A model generated the notes under the pieces. The model was not told where the DNA came from and did not search any database. It was given only the letters and a program-made list of their open reading frames with translations. A program made the translations under genes and the position numbers. Shown one piece after another: positions 20,398 through 36,844 of a stretch of DNA of 64,000 bases; positions within the stretch are counted from its first letter, which is position 1, and the number at the start of each line of letters is the position of its first letter. The DNA is from Pezizomycotina sp. ARF18. Taxonomy: Eukaryota > Ascomycota. The DNA lies in contig AZLU01000129.1 in the NCBI GenBank assembly GCA_002224055.1, positions 1 to 64,000 on the forward strand. Reading direction: 5' to 3'.

Positions 20398-21680
20398 TCA
20401 TTTCTTTTTGGGCGGATTCAGCTGGTGCGGGCTCAGCTCGGCCTCGGAAGAGGTCCAGAGGGTCTGTTGATATATTCAGATCTATATATCTTCTCTCTTA
20501 TATCTCCTCTTCCTCTATGTGTCTTGCTCTCATTTTTCTTTTTCTTTTTCTTTCCTTTTCGCCTTTTTTCTTTGAAAAAAAAAAAAAAAAAAAAAAAAAG
20601 AGGATGGGAAGAGAAAAGAGGGTGGGGGGATTTCGGATATTCAAATATTAGACTGTCTCTCTCTATATTTCCTTATCCTCTATGTGTCTTGCTCTCATTT
20701 TTCTTTTTTTTTTCTTTCCTTTTCGCCTTTTTTTCTTTAAAAAAAAAAAAAAAAAAAATAAAGAGGATGGGAAGAGAAAAGGGGGTGGGGGACTTCGATA
20801 TTCAAATATATAGACTGCTCGCGATTGCAAGATTACATTACCAGGTTATCTCGGAGAAGCTGCATTATCAACGTGGATCCTTGTAACTCTCTTCACTCAA
20901 GTGTCAAGTTCAGCAATGGCATCGTCAAATGCTTGTTTAGCGAGGTGCAGGCTTGATCTGGCGAGTTGAGAATTTCGTAATAGAACACTGAGAAGTTAAG
21001 GGCGAGACCAAGCGATGGGGTGAGTTGGTGCGAGGTCTGTCTGCGCGACATCGGTGGCATTCTTGTAAGCCTCGAGCGATTTGTCTGCAGACTCCTTGCG
21101 CTTATCGCCGTAGCGAATTCAGCCAAGTAACGGTGGTAGTCGCCCTTCATCTTGTGGTAGAAGACCTTGCTTTCTCCGCTCGGGCACTTGGATCAGGTGT
21201 TTGTCGAGAACTTCCAAGATATCCTCGCAATCTTGGCAGTTCTGCTTCAATCTTCTGACGATAATCTTTGATTAAGGCAACTTGGCTATCATTCCCCTTG
21301 GACTCCTCCTTCTGCTCGATGGAAGTTACAATCCTCCACGAGGCACGGCGAGCGCCAATGACGTTCTTGTACGCGACGGACAAGAGATTGCGTTCCTCTA
21401 CAGTGGTTCCGTATCTGCGGCAGCGACGGTCTTCATATTCTCGACCATCTCTGTGTGATAGCAAGTGTGTCAATAAATATTTGGATAAAAACCAAGATGG
21501 TTCGTCATCTTCAATCTCCTTGCCTCTCAAATTCCTCAGCCTCCCGGCGACCCCCCCCAGAAATTATTTTCTCTTGCCCTATCTTATTATAGAAGTGAAG
21601 TGATCAGATGTTTGCTTACCTTCATAACGCTCAGCTTGCTCTGCAAGCTTTTGCCAAGTAGACGGAATCTCATGACCCAT
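20398..21680 (-). CDS. BMH1: 14-3-3 protein
   Basis: Phosphoserine/threonine-binding adaptor that dimerises and regulates kinases, transcription factors and cell-cycle proteins. From ATG 21680 the first exon gives [20 protein letters not shown] with a GTAAGC donor. Then come [18 protein letters not shown] and [18 protein letters not shown], which is the classic family signature region, followed by [16 protein letters not shown], the [14 protein letters not shown] block, [18 protein letters not shown] (second signature), and [12 protein letters not shown] before an intron donor near 20834. The last exon encodes TLWTSSEAE and a short tail, in one of two frames, ending at 20398-20400 or a little further on. 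Single-base frame changes are seen near 21410, 21210, 21100 and 20930. The final intron holds a 165-base tandem duplication. Identity is certain; the C-terminal end is not. Confidence 0.92.
20511..20818. repeat. 165-base tandem duplication inside 14-3-3 intron
   Basis: Two imperfect copies in direct orientation, about 20511-20675 and 20676-20818. Each runs from a CTCTATGTGTCTTGCTCTC block, through T-rich sequence and an A-run of 19-24, to GAGGATGGGAAGAGAAAA and a TATTCAAATAT-GACTG end. The copies differ mainly in homopolymer lengths and a few substitutions, so the duplication looks recent. Confidence 0.85.
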
Positions 21681-24600
21681 TTTTAAAAGCGGTGTAATAT
21701 CTTATGTAACTATAACATGCAAAAATACAAACACCGATGAATTAGCCTTGGAAGTTATAGCATCAAAAGGGTCCTTGAACGGGCCAAAAAAAAAAAAGCT
21801 TTTAAAAGTTATCCAAAAATCGAGCGGTGTATATCGATGATTGCGCTATAGATTACGATATATAAAATAAACAAATGAAAAGGGGAAAAAAAAAGGACAA
21901 TTAGAAAAAAAAGGTGAAATGAAAACCGATTTGAACTTATACTGTAGGGAATGATAGCACAAGCTCAAACGGAGGCATTGACTCTGGAGGGACCATGAAC
22001 GAAAAACGGGGATAGCCCTCATATAGGTAGGGTTGAATTTAAAGGAAGTTGTCGAGAATCTCCCTAGAAAAATAAACCACTGATCGACGTGGGTAGGAAA
22101 GAGCTTACCTTGAGGGTGAAATGTAAAAAGGGCGAGTGGTGCGTATGAGTACACCGTTCGTATATCTAGGTCTAGGCGGAACTAAACGACAGATGAAAAA
22201 TAATTCTCTAGCTGAATGCGAAAAGTTAGCTTCCTGCTCCCGTATCCTGGAGAAAGACGAATTAAAAATAATGGTAACAATAATTTAAAATTTTATGATC
22301 CTGTGATGTTTTGAATAGGGGGTTGAGTTGGAAAGGCGCGAAAGGAGAAAATTAAGCTTAATCCGCGCTTTAAGGGGCATTTGTCTTCGCGTTTTCTTTC
22401 TTAATGGTAGCCGCTTTAGTTTTCGCTTTCGATGGAGGCTGTAGAAAGCTTCCGATTCGTAAACGCTCATTACCAAGGCGGTGGTCCATCCGCAAAGCAT
22501 GCGTGAGTCTCTCAGTGGGCTGAATCGAGCTCGTCCCTGTGCCGAGTTTTCTCTGTCTGCAGAGTAGATATTCTCGAGTGTGTCTATTTTTTTATTATTA
22601 TAAAAACCTTCTCTCTGGAGGGTTTCTCTTGCTTTCCTCCCGTATTTATGATCTTTCGCGAAATATGAAATATTTCTCTGATCTTCTAGTTTGTCACTGA
22701 TAAGTTTTCTTTTCGCTTCTTTCTTTCTTCCTCTCCCGTTGTTCTTCATATTCGTCTTCTTTTCCCTTCCTTCTTTTTCGCTTCCCTTGCTTCTTCTAAT
22801 TTATAGGAATAAGAAGAGACTAAAGGTCGCAGGAGAGAGCATTGAGAGTACTGCTCGGACGATACTAAGAGGCTCGATCGGATCTATCCTGAAAAATCAC
22901 CTCGCAAAAGCAGGCTTCTCGGGTTTTCTCCTTTCGTAAACAGCTCCATTTGAAGGGGTGGTGATCTATAATAGAGGTAAAAGAAGCAGGAAAGCGTGTT
23001 TATGTTTTATTTTTTTCTGACCTTGTCTATGGCTGTGAAGATGATGTATACTTATATAGTGTCTGTGCGAAGGGAGGAACTGCAAAATTGAAAGAGGGAA
23101 TGCAAAATGAGGGGTAAAAAAAAAAAAAAAAGAGAGGGAGAGAAAGAAGAGATAAACTGTGCAGTTTAAAGATAAGCGATTTCGCCGCAACTAATGGATA
23201 TGAGACGAAATTGTACTTTGATAAATGTATATACCTTCAAAAAAAAAAAAAAAAAAAAAAACGAGTATTGAAGATTAAAATGATTGATGGTGATGTAAGA
23301 GGGAGTTTTTTTTTTTTTTTCCTCCTCTGATTTAATTTGATTTTAATATTGATTGTATTCTAACTTAGTCAGTAAATAAGCTAGTAGTAACAATTTGACA
23401 ATCGGCATTGTTTTTTTTTTTGGTATTAGGTGGTTGTTGGTAGAGAGTACCTTTTTCCAATCTCTGCTCTCGTTCTCTCCTATGGGGTACTTTATTTTCT
23501 TCTTCTCTTCTTGGAAATATTGGGGTATTACTTGAATATCTATATTTGACATAATAATCTTTCAGCTGTCTCTCTTGTCTTACCTGATCCTATAGAACTT
23601 GCCAGGGAAGGGCCAGAGCAGCTTTAATAACAGCAGCTAGCAGGATCGTAAACAAGTTCGAGTATTTAAAGATATTACAAGTGTCAAGTTAGGTATAAGC
23701 CGTATATAAGCTTGAAGTTGGATCTGGTTGGCGCAAGGTATATATATATATAATTGGGGATTGGATAATTAGGAGAGTGGAAGAAGGAATTTTTTTTTTA
23801 TTTTTTTTTTTTTAAAAAAAAGGATGGACGAAAAATTGGACGAGAAGGAGAATTGTATATCAAAGTACCGACGATAATATAAGATACAGCACCGGAGCAG
23901 GTAGCCTTCCTTATTTCTCCTTCGTTACATTCACCTCAAAAAGCAGTATATCACTTTTGTTTCACTAGTACCTAGGTTTATTAAATAAGTATTCTGTCGT
24001 CGATTTATTTATCTCTTTTTTTTTTTTTTTTTTTTTTTTTTTGGCTTCAGCTCTCATATATCCTCACGAACCGATATACTGCGTTTTGATCGGATGTGCC
24101 TAGACCGCCGTCGTACATTTTTTTTTTTTTTGCAAGGAGAGGGGTAAAGTCTTTTTTTTTTCCAACCAACAAGCACGTGAACTATCTCTACCGACAAGAA
24201 CTGGCGCGGTTTTTCCTTAAGATCCTACGACTGGCTGCCGTTGTCTTCTTTAGCTCGGTGCTTAAAAGAGAAAAGAACAAAAGAAAGAGAAAGGGAAAAA
24301 AAATTCATCATACTTAGGCCCGATTAGGAGTTATATGGTGACAAGGTAACAATTCCACACTCCCCTAATGACCTTGTTAGCTCGACTGCCCTCTTTCGGT
24401 TCCTTTCCCCTTACGGAAATATTCTTAAAGCCTGGAGAGATAACTACAGCCGGGTATTTCATAGTACTAGTGCTTAAGTAATAATGACTGGACCTATACG
24501 TGTGAGAATAATACTTAGATGAGCAATCAGATATATATTTATACGCGTGGTAAATTAACATGATCTATAACCTATTGCATTCTTAGTAACGTATACTTCC

Positions 24601-25276
24601 AGTAACAGGAGGTTTCTTTGAAATAGGAAGTAGAACATCACATAATTGGCGTAGCTCTAATCTCCAGAGGTTCGAGTTGAGAAATACATATTTTTGTTAC
24701 GTCGAGCTTATCGCAGTTACGGAATATAAATAAATATATTGAACCAAAAGCAAGCGATTTGATAGGTTGGTTTTTTTTTTTTTTTAAGGTAGTAAATACT
24801 ACTAATTATAAGCAATTCGAATCAAGCCATACAATAATATTATATATACTATGTTATTCTTTTTTTACTCGCTTTTAAAAACCCCCACCAGAAGAGATAA
24901 CCACCAAGCACCAACTACTTTCGTTATCTGAATTCCTGCAGCCAATCTAGAGCAAACAATTACTTCAGAATCCTCCGCAAAATAGATCACAAAGGTAGGG
25001 TAATCAAAGGGGAATATAAGATATTTGAAGCAAAACAGCGCATCCTTCTTCTCAAGTGATATTTCTGTCTATTGAAGTGTAGCGGAGGGAATGTTTAATA
25101 CTCTCTCGCTTCCTTCCTCAGTATACACGAGCTGCGTCATTGATTAAATTTTCTTATCAACGTTCTGCTTGTAATACTTTTCAGCTAATTTTATCTTTCC
25201 TTCTTCTTTCTTTCTTTACTCTTTATTGTCCGGAGAAGTTTTATCTGAAAGCGTACATTGATCACGGATATATATC
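21681..25276. other. Large AT-rich spacer
   Basis: No gene is supported over about 3.6 kb between the divergent 14-3-3 and ATPase inhibitor genes. It contains a basic minus-strand frame at 22285-22749 of doubtful status, a pyrimidine block 22690-22800, A-runs at 23116-23132 and 23240-23261, T-runs at 23311-23322 and 24020-24042, and (TA)n near 23742. The region just before 25277 is T/C-rich, as in many fungal promoters. Confidence 0.4.
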
Positions 25277-25749
25277 ATGTTCGTACGTCCTGCTACTCTC
25301 CGCACCGCTTTGCGCCGTATCCCCTCCGTACGCCCGCAGTCATGGAAGCCGGCAAGGTCAGGCATACATGAAGGAGCCACCGGCTCTGGCTTTTCCCGCG
25401 CCGGTGGAGAGCAGGAGGGTAAGCCCAACGCATCAAGTGACAAGGCCGTTTTCATAGATTTATCGGAGGACTGTATCCTCACTTGCGCGTGCATTTTATC
25501 TTCATATTTCTGAAGAATGAAAGAAAGAGCAAGAGGGGCAATGCTGCTAGAAAATTTTAGTCTTTCGGTTCTGACCGCTTGTTAACAAAATATATATATA
25601 TATATATTTTTAAGAGATTCTTTCACGAACGCGAGAGGCGAATGAGACTACTTCATCAAGAGCAGGAATCGGAAAGGCTCAAGCTGATGAGGGAGAAGCT
25701 CGCGGCATCCCGTAAGCACCTGGATGATCTAGAAACCATCTGTACGTGA
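25277..25749 (+). CDS. INH1: Mitochondrial F1F0-ATPase inhibitor (IF1/Inh1)
   Basis: Small matrix protein that binds the F1 part of ATP synthase at low pH and blocks ATP hydrolysis. Exon 1 (25277-25422) encodes a basic presequence, MFVRPATLRTALRRIP, and the conserved inhibitory segment GSGFSRAGGEQEG, split by a GTAAGC donor. After a 194-base intron containing (TA)n, exon 2 (25617-25749) gives SFT, then RERRMRLLHQEQESERLK and a coiled-coil tail LREKL-type helix ending HLDDLETI before TGA. The helix carries regularly spaced Leu and charged residues as expected for the dimerisation coil. One base is missing near 25627 (AA where AAA is expected) if the exon 2 frame is to join exon 1. Length fits the family (about 90-100 residues). 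Confidence 0.87.
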
Positions 25750-27698
25750 TAAATGGAAACGAACACGCATCGTGCTTCAAGCCCCCTTTCTTCTCTGAAC
25801 TTCGAATTTCCCAACGTTTGGATTGTTCAAGCTGACGACGTCAATTTAACTTTCTTCCTCCCCGCACAGTAATGAGATAGCGAAGGACAGGACCAAGGAG
25901 GCGAGCGCCACTAGCTTCTTTCCCTTCTTTCACAGGGGGTGGATAGATCAATTACTTAACACGTTCGGCTTTTTGATCGAAATTGTCTCGGGAGTGGTAG
26001 AACTGACGTGAGGGCGAAATTGTGTATTTATACAAAAGAAAAGGGAAAAAAGAGCGATCTGAAATTTCAGAAAGCGGAGGACAAGAAAAAAGGGACAAAG
26101 ACAAAAAAAACGAGAGGAAGTCTAGTGTCTGCATGCAATGTGTTTTTCATCCTAGCTCCTGCTCGCGATTAGTTCTTAATATAGTATATATTTGTTTGAA
26201 GAGGAAGAAAATAAAAAAGAGCCAAATATGTAGCATATGGTTACTTCTTTATATAACTAAATAGGAGCATTGCATTCTATTCTAACCACATACACACACA
26301 CATACAAGTCTCGAGTCGCTCAAGGATCATCCAACGGATATATTGAACAGCATGCAGGTCATATAGTTCGTTGAGCATATTTTTCTGTAACTCGACTTCA
26401 GATAGGCGAATCTAAAAAAAGTAAAAAAAAAAACAAACAAACAAATAAATAAATAAAAACCAAAAAACGTACGAAGAGTGCGCGAATCAACATACCAGCA
26501 GCTGAGGGATGATTTAGCATGCAGTAGGAGATAACTCTAAATATGATAGCTGAAAGGCAGAAAACCCTCCAATGGGAAATTTTGCTTAATATATGTATTG
26601 CATTCGTGAATCCTTGTACACTAATCTACCTATCTAGATGTCTGAGTCTGTAGTTTAGGCCTTGCGCTCTGGGAGCTTGGCGATTACTTCTATCGGTTTG
26701 AATTTCTTCGTTGATTTTTCTTTTCGAAGATTCCAGGCTATGTTATTCTTTCTTTCTTTCTTTATTTAATTGTTTGATTATTTTTAACTCTATAATAATA
26801 ATAATAATAAATTGGGTAATAAAATGAAAAGCTAAACTCTTCTTCCTAGAAACCATGGCATTGCAAGGTTAAGAATTCCATTAGTATACTTGAGAAGTGA
26901 AATGCCGGTAATGACAGATAGGTAATTACTCAACGGACTAATGATGATATCGCACGGTGCCAGTGGGGGGTGTGGAGCAATCTGTAAGATTTTGAAAAAA
27001 CATATATATGACATTATCCGACGAAAAGTAGTATAATGATAGTTTCGGTTGTTAAAAGGAAAAGAAGAAAAAAAAATGATACATATAGAATTGAGATGGT
27101 AATAGCAACGCACGCGTTTCTTAGCTTCTAAAAGAATTTCAAATGGAAAGAAACCAAAACAGGATAATAATGATGAGACCTATCTTGAAAGCGGATCTTG
27201 AAAAGTAGATACGTTTTAAACTAACAAAGATGAGGTCGTGAATAAAAAGAAGAATATAGATCAGTCGATATCAAGAATACATGAAAGAGAAGTATGGAAA
27301 CGAAATGAAGAAGAGAAAGGAAATTCGGAAAAAGAAAGAAAAAAAAAACGAAAGAGAGAAACCGAGCACTCCAATACTCAATCAACAAGTCGTAGCAATT
27401 GATACAAGTAGCATCTGCTACTTGCTAGATTTGCTGGAAGGACAAACTACGAGTACCAAAAAAAAAAACAGCAAATATTTCTCCCCACCAATTCATACGA
27501 AACTTGAAACCTATGCAATAGAAATAGTCTTTCTTTCACCCGAATCATTTCCTTGTCTTCGCCTTTGAAAATAGATGCAAGAAAGAGAGAAAAAAAAATA
27601 ATAATGTATGTGCTATCGGCGCGGAATAGGCCTAGTGGGTTGCAAGTTAGTCAAATATATTTGACTAGAAAGAAATCATGCAGAGTTTTCTTGTGTAT
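25750..27698. other. Spacer, low complexity
   Basis: No gene is supported. It contains a purine tract (26030-26120), AAAC/AAAT microsatellite near 26432-26456, (TTTC)n near 26746-26763, (AAT)n near 26793-26811 and another purine block 27281-27360. It lies between the convergent ends of the ATPase inhibitor and histidine kinase genes. Confidence 0.4.
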
Positions 27699-32526
<4,828 letters not shown>

Positions 32527-32814
32527 GTATGAAAGAGCAATTGGGACGGATATAGGAAGGCTAGTAGGAGAGTTTAAAGGAACGGGAGGCGGAGTTTAAT
32601 ACGAAAAAAATATAAAAATAATAAAAGTTAAAACTATAAAGAGAATATATAGAAAGATGAGAGGAAGGGAGGGTGAGAGATAGATGGTTAGTTAAGGTGT
32701 GAGACGAAAAGGATAGAATAGGGAAAATAATTAGAGCGAGAGGGAAGGAGGTGAAAGAGGGGGGCGTTCGGCAGTGATCGATGTGGCAAGGAATATAATC
32801 TCTCTAATAAACTT

Positions 32815-32845
<31 letters not shown>

Positions 32846-33667
32846 TAGAACGCTCCCCCTTCTGGGCAAAAGAAGGCAAAGAAACTCGAGAGAAAGTAAA
32901 GAGGAAAGAAGGCCCTAAATTAATGAATAATAAACAAATAAGAAAGTAAGTAAGAGAAATAATAAAGACAAGAGAGAGGAAGAGAAGAAGGCGGGGCGGA
33001 GAAGACACGAAGACAGGAGGAAGAAGAAGAGGACGTGTGAAAGATAAAGGAAAGAGAACAATGGATAGATTGAAGGGGGTTGGAGAGGGCGGTGTACTCT
33101 CTCACTCACTCTCTCACTCACTCATCCTCCAACTCTTCTCGTCTCTCTCGATTCTCTTTCCTCGATCTCTCGCTCTCTTCCTTTTGCTGTGTCGAATACC
33201 AGAATTAATAGGTCTTTGTTCCCGTACTCGAACAAGGAAACACTTGAACTACTGGGTCTTCTTCCAGGGAGAGGGAATATAATTAGTATTATTATTTTAA
33301 TAAATAATAAATAGGAAGCGGAAGAAGGTAAGGAAATTAAAAAAAAAAAAAAAAAAAAAAAAAGAAGGGAAGGGGAAAAGAGCAAGAGGAAAATACTACT
33401 TACAGATAGAATGGGACTAAGTATTAAAAATCAATAAACTAATAAATTGGGGGACGATATAAAAACTACTACCGATAATCATAGAAAAGGCGGATAGAAG
33501 GTTCCTGTGTGCTGGCTACGAGTTCGAGCAGTTAGAACGGTTATTAATTAAAAAAAAAAAAAGACGATATCAATTGATAATCCTCCCTCTACTAATAACT
33601 GTACCAATCGTGTCAAATACTACCTTTTTTCTTACTAGACAATTTTTTTACTAGACAATCATATTAT

Positions 33668-34111
33668 ATATTTTTCTTTTCTTTTTTTTTTTCTTCTTTT
33701 CTGGTCGGAGGAGGAGCGTGAAAAAAAGGAGGAGTTCGCCGAGTTACTCCTGTGTTTGTGCTATTTAGGTGCAAGTTCTCCGTAGGGATAGGGGCCAAAA
33801 AGATTAAAATAAAATATAAAATATAAAATAATAGAGGGGGAGTAATATCAGAAAAAACAGAGGTCTAAAGTAATGAAATCAGAGTGTATATATATTTTTC
33901 TTTCTTTTCTTTTTCTTCTTTTCTGGTCGGAGGAGGAGCGTGAAAAAAAGGAGGAGTTCCCGGGAGTTACCTGTGTTGTGCTATTTAGGTGCAAGTTCTC
34001 CGTAGGGATAGGGGCCAAAAAGATAAAATAAAATATAAAATATAAAATAATAGAGGGGGAGTAATATCAGAGAAAAACAGAGGTCTAAAGTAATGAAAAT
34101 CAGATGTGAGG
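33668..34111. repeat. 222-base tandem duplication
   Basis: Two direct copies with a 222-base period: CTGGTCGGAGGAGGAGCGTG at 33701 recurs at 33923, followed in both by GTGCTATTTAGGTGCAAG, CTCCGTAGGGATAGGGGCC and GAGGTCTAAAGTAATGA. The copies differ by a few small indels. Non-coding; upstream of the histidine kinase. Confidence 0.9.
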
Positions 34112-34211
34112 GGGGAAAAGAAAGAGAAAGAGAAAGAGAAAGAGAGAAAAAGAGGAAGAGAAAGGAAAAAAGAGAAAAAAAAGAAAAGAAAGAAAAGAAA
34201 AAAAAAAAAAG
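34106..34211. repeat. Pure purine tract, about 105 bases
   Basis: Starting just inside the end of the second 222-base copy, the plus strand is purine-only (GAAAGA-type units passing into A-rich sequence). Such mirror-like GA tracts can form triplex DNA; this is inference. Confidence 0.8.
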
Positions 34212-34790
34212 ACAAGTATACTAGTTATAGTATATATCAAATTGAAGAGAGTGAGAATATCACTTGCACTATACTATATTACACTACACACAACTATTTA
34301 TACTATAGCCATATGTCAAACAGAAGACACTGATGAAATGTCTTTCGAAAGTACGATTACACGGAGGTAGATCTAGATATGAGGGCCTTTTTTTTTTTTT
34401 GGTTCTTCTAAAAAACCAAAAAACCAAATGTGGAGATCACTGCTCCTTCCTGTCATCTTTCTTCGGATACGTTTATTTTTCTATAATCGTTACGTATTAT
34501 ACAACTGTATCCCTTTAAATAATATACGTCTTAGGCGGACACCGATCAACTACGGATTACTATATTGGTGTTGCATTCTAACTATTCTCTACTATGATAT
34601 TATTATATATCAAATCAACGGGAAAGAAGAAAGAGAGAGACAGCAGAGAGAGAGAAGAAAGAAAGAAAGATCTCCGGCGAGTATCTATCACCTGCAAGGC
34701 CCAGCACCTGGAAGTATACACTCTGATAACGTACTTTATGCAGGGCTATCGCAACGTTTGAAATTTCCTATTGATTCTTTCTTCCCTCCT

Positions 34791-34791
<1 letters not shown>

Positions 34792-34827
<36 letters not shown>
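34792..34827. repeat. T36 homopolymer
   Basis: Uninterrupted T-run in the spacer upstream of the histidine kinase gene. Confidence 0.85.
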
Positions 34828-34828
<1 letters not shown>

Positions 34829-36844
34829 AACCTGGAGAATTATTATTAACAATCCTTTAATATAAGAAAGGTATTTATTGATGATATATATTACCAAGTG
34901 GTTATATAAGTATCTCTTTCGATAGCTAGCTATATATCGTGGTTCATTCATCACCGAAGTATCCTTTGTCTTTCTTCCTTCTTTTATGAAGATTTTATTT
35001 TAATAGCGGGTCTATCAAGCTCCGTCCATTCGAATGCCTACACGCACCACACCAACACAACATAACGGAAACGAGAAAAAAAGAAAAAAAAAAGGAAAAA
35101 AAAAGGAAAAAAAGAACGATGAGCCCATTTTTCTCCTCCCCCTTGATTATAGGTGAATTTAGTGTACAACTGGTAATACCTGTACTCATAACCGTTGGAG
35201 GTTCAAGCTCAAGGGTAATTGAAAGAAAACCCCACGAAGTCGCAAGATAGAGCCGTGGAAAAGGAACCTTTCTTCGTTCCCACCCTCGGATGATTCTCAC
35301 ATTGACTAGACCACTGTAAAGGCTAACTTGCCTGAAGGAGCAGTAATAAGTATGGGTGGATACCTCCACTTGACCTTTTTTTGTTTCCTTCTTCGATTCA
35401 AAACTTCCCTCTCGTTTTCAGACGTGTAACGGAATTTTTCAGAGAAAAGAGGAAAAAGAAAAAAGGAAAAAAGGGCCCATCTTCAGTTATTACCTAGAGA
35501 CAATTGTTCAGGTGTATAAATTTAAATACTTATATATACATACATATAATCATGATTACCGCATGATTTGAACCAAATCCTGTGTGAGCGTTTAAACAGA
35601 TCAGAGAAGAAGAAAAAAAAAAAAAAAAAAAAGGAAAAAGCCCTGTATGTAATTGTACATGTTGTACCGACACTATAGGCGAGTTGGGGGTCAGCCGAGC
35701 CAATTCCTTTGCTTTAGAATAAATCAGTGATTGTTAGTTTAGCGGGGCTTAAATTACTATTTGGAGCCGCGCGATATTTATCTCCACAGCGTCTTGACAG
35801 ACGAGCTTTCGAGCGTTGGGGTGGACATTACTTGAAGTCAGCGGCGCTGCTGCTATTTCTAGAAGTCGGCTGATAGGCGGGTTCTCTCTGATCACCTTTT
35901 CTTTAATAAAAGAACAACTGGATTGATATAAGAACAACTTATTTAGCACGTATTCACGTGCTGGACGTCCATGGCTGATGCATTGCGATCTATATTGCAA
36001 AATGTAAAAGTGTTTGTCGCAACGCGTACTTTTATTCTGTTTAATTTAACTTTCTCCTCGAAAGGCGCGAATGTATAGTATAGTCCTAGACTAAATACAT
36101 AATGAACCGTGATGCTATAATAACACATATCGGATGACTTGTCTAAAGAAATTGATGGAATTACGTTACACGAGAAGAAAGAATGGGCAGCATGCTACAA
36201 CGCCCGGGGGGGGGGGAGAAAAATAACTAGGAGAGAGGAAGAACAGAAGAACGGAGACCAAGTACCAAAGAGTGCAAACGCGATGTGATTCGAAGACAAT
36301 ATATGTAGCTGTTTGATCTCTCACCATGGTGACATGACATACGACAGTGAGCTTGCAATAACTCCCTTGATGAAGCGAATGATAACCTTTGTGCCAACTT
36401 TTGTCCAAAAACGAAAAGCAAAAAGCAAAAGAAAAAAAAAAAAGGAAGAAACAATACACGTAGAATAAAGAGATGAGGAACAAGAAAGGGGATAATTGTA
36501 GAGTGAAGGCATGAAACGAAAGATTACAACGGAGTACCTAAGAAAATGAAAATGATGAAGAAAGATGTGGAATATGGTGACGAATAAATAGAGAAACAAC
36601 GAATCCACTTCATCATAGGTTCCAATTACTACAATAATGAACAAGGCAGATTAAAATGTGCGAGACTGAGTAAGGAGCAAAAAAAAAGAAAAGAAAAAAA
36701 GAATAAGAGGATAGAGAGGATGGTTCAGGTTTAGTTGTGTTAGAATGGAAAGGGAAAGGAAAAGAAAAAGGGCAAGAAAAACAAAGGAAAAAAAAAGAGG
36801 GGGGGGAGTGACGTCTTAGACATTGACATTGTATTTATGGCATT

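Larger units (their letters stand above)
32527..36844. other. 4.3-kb low-complexity spacer
   Basis: No gene is supported between the histidine kinase 5' end and the SWR1 3' end. It contains T-run 32817-32844, CT-rich blocks (33090-33190), A-run 33340-33363, a 222-base tandem duplication (33668-34111), a long pure-purine tract (34106-34211), T36 at 34792-34827 and a G-run 36206-36217. A minus-strand frame at 34995-35369 has mixed composition but no motif I know. Confidence 0.4.

Noticed and set aside
22285-22749. Basic 154-codon minus-strand frame as a gene
   Set aside because: Lys/Arg-rich translation of A/G-rich DNA, no motif, no splice context and no homology recalled. A plus-strand frame ending 22939 has one plausible short exon but no supported gene.
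34995-35369. 124-codon minus-strand frame
   Set aside because: Mixed composition but ends in a Phe/Leu run from a homopolymer block; no motif or splice partner found.
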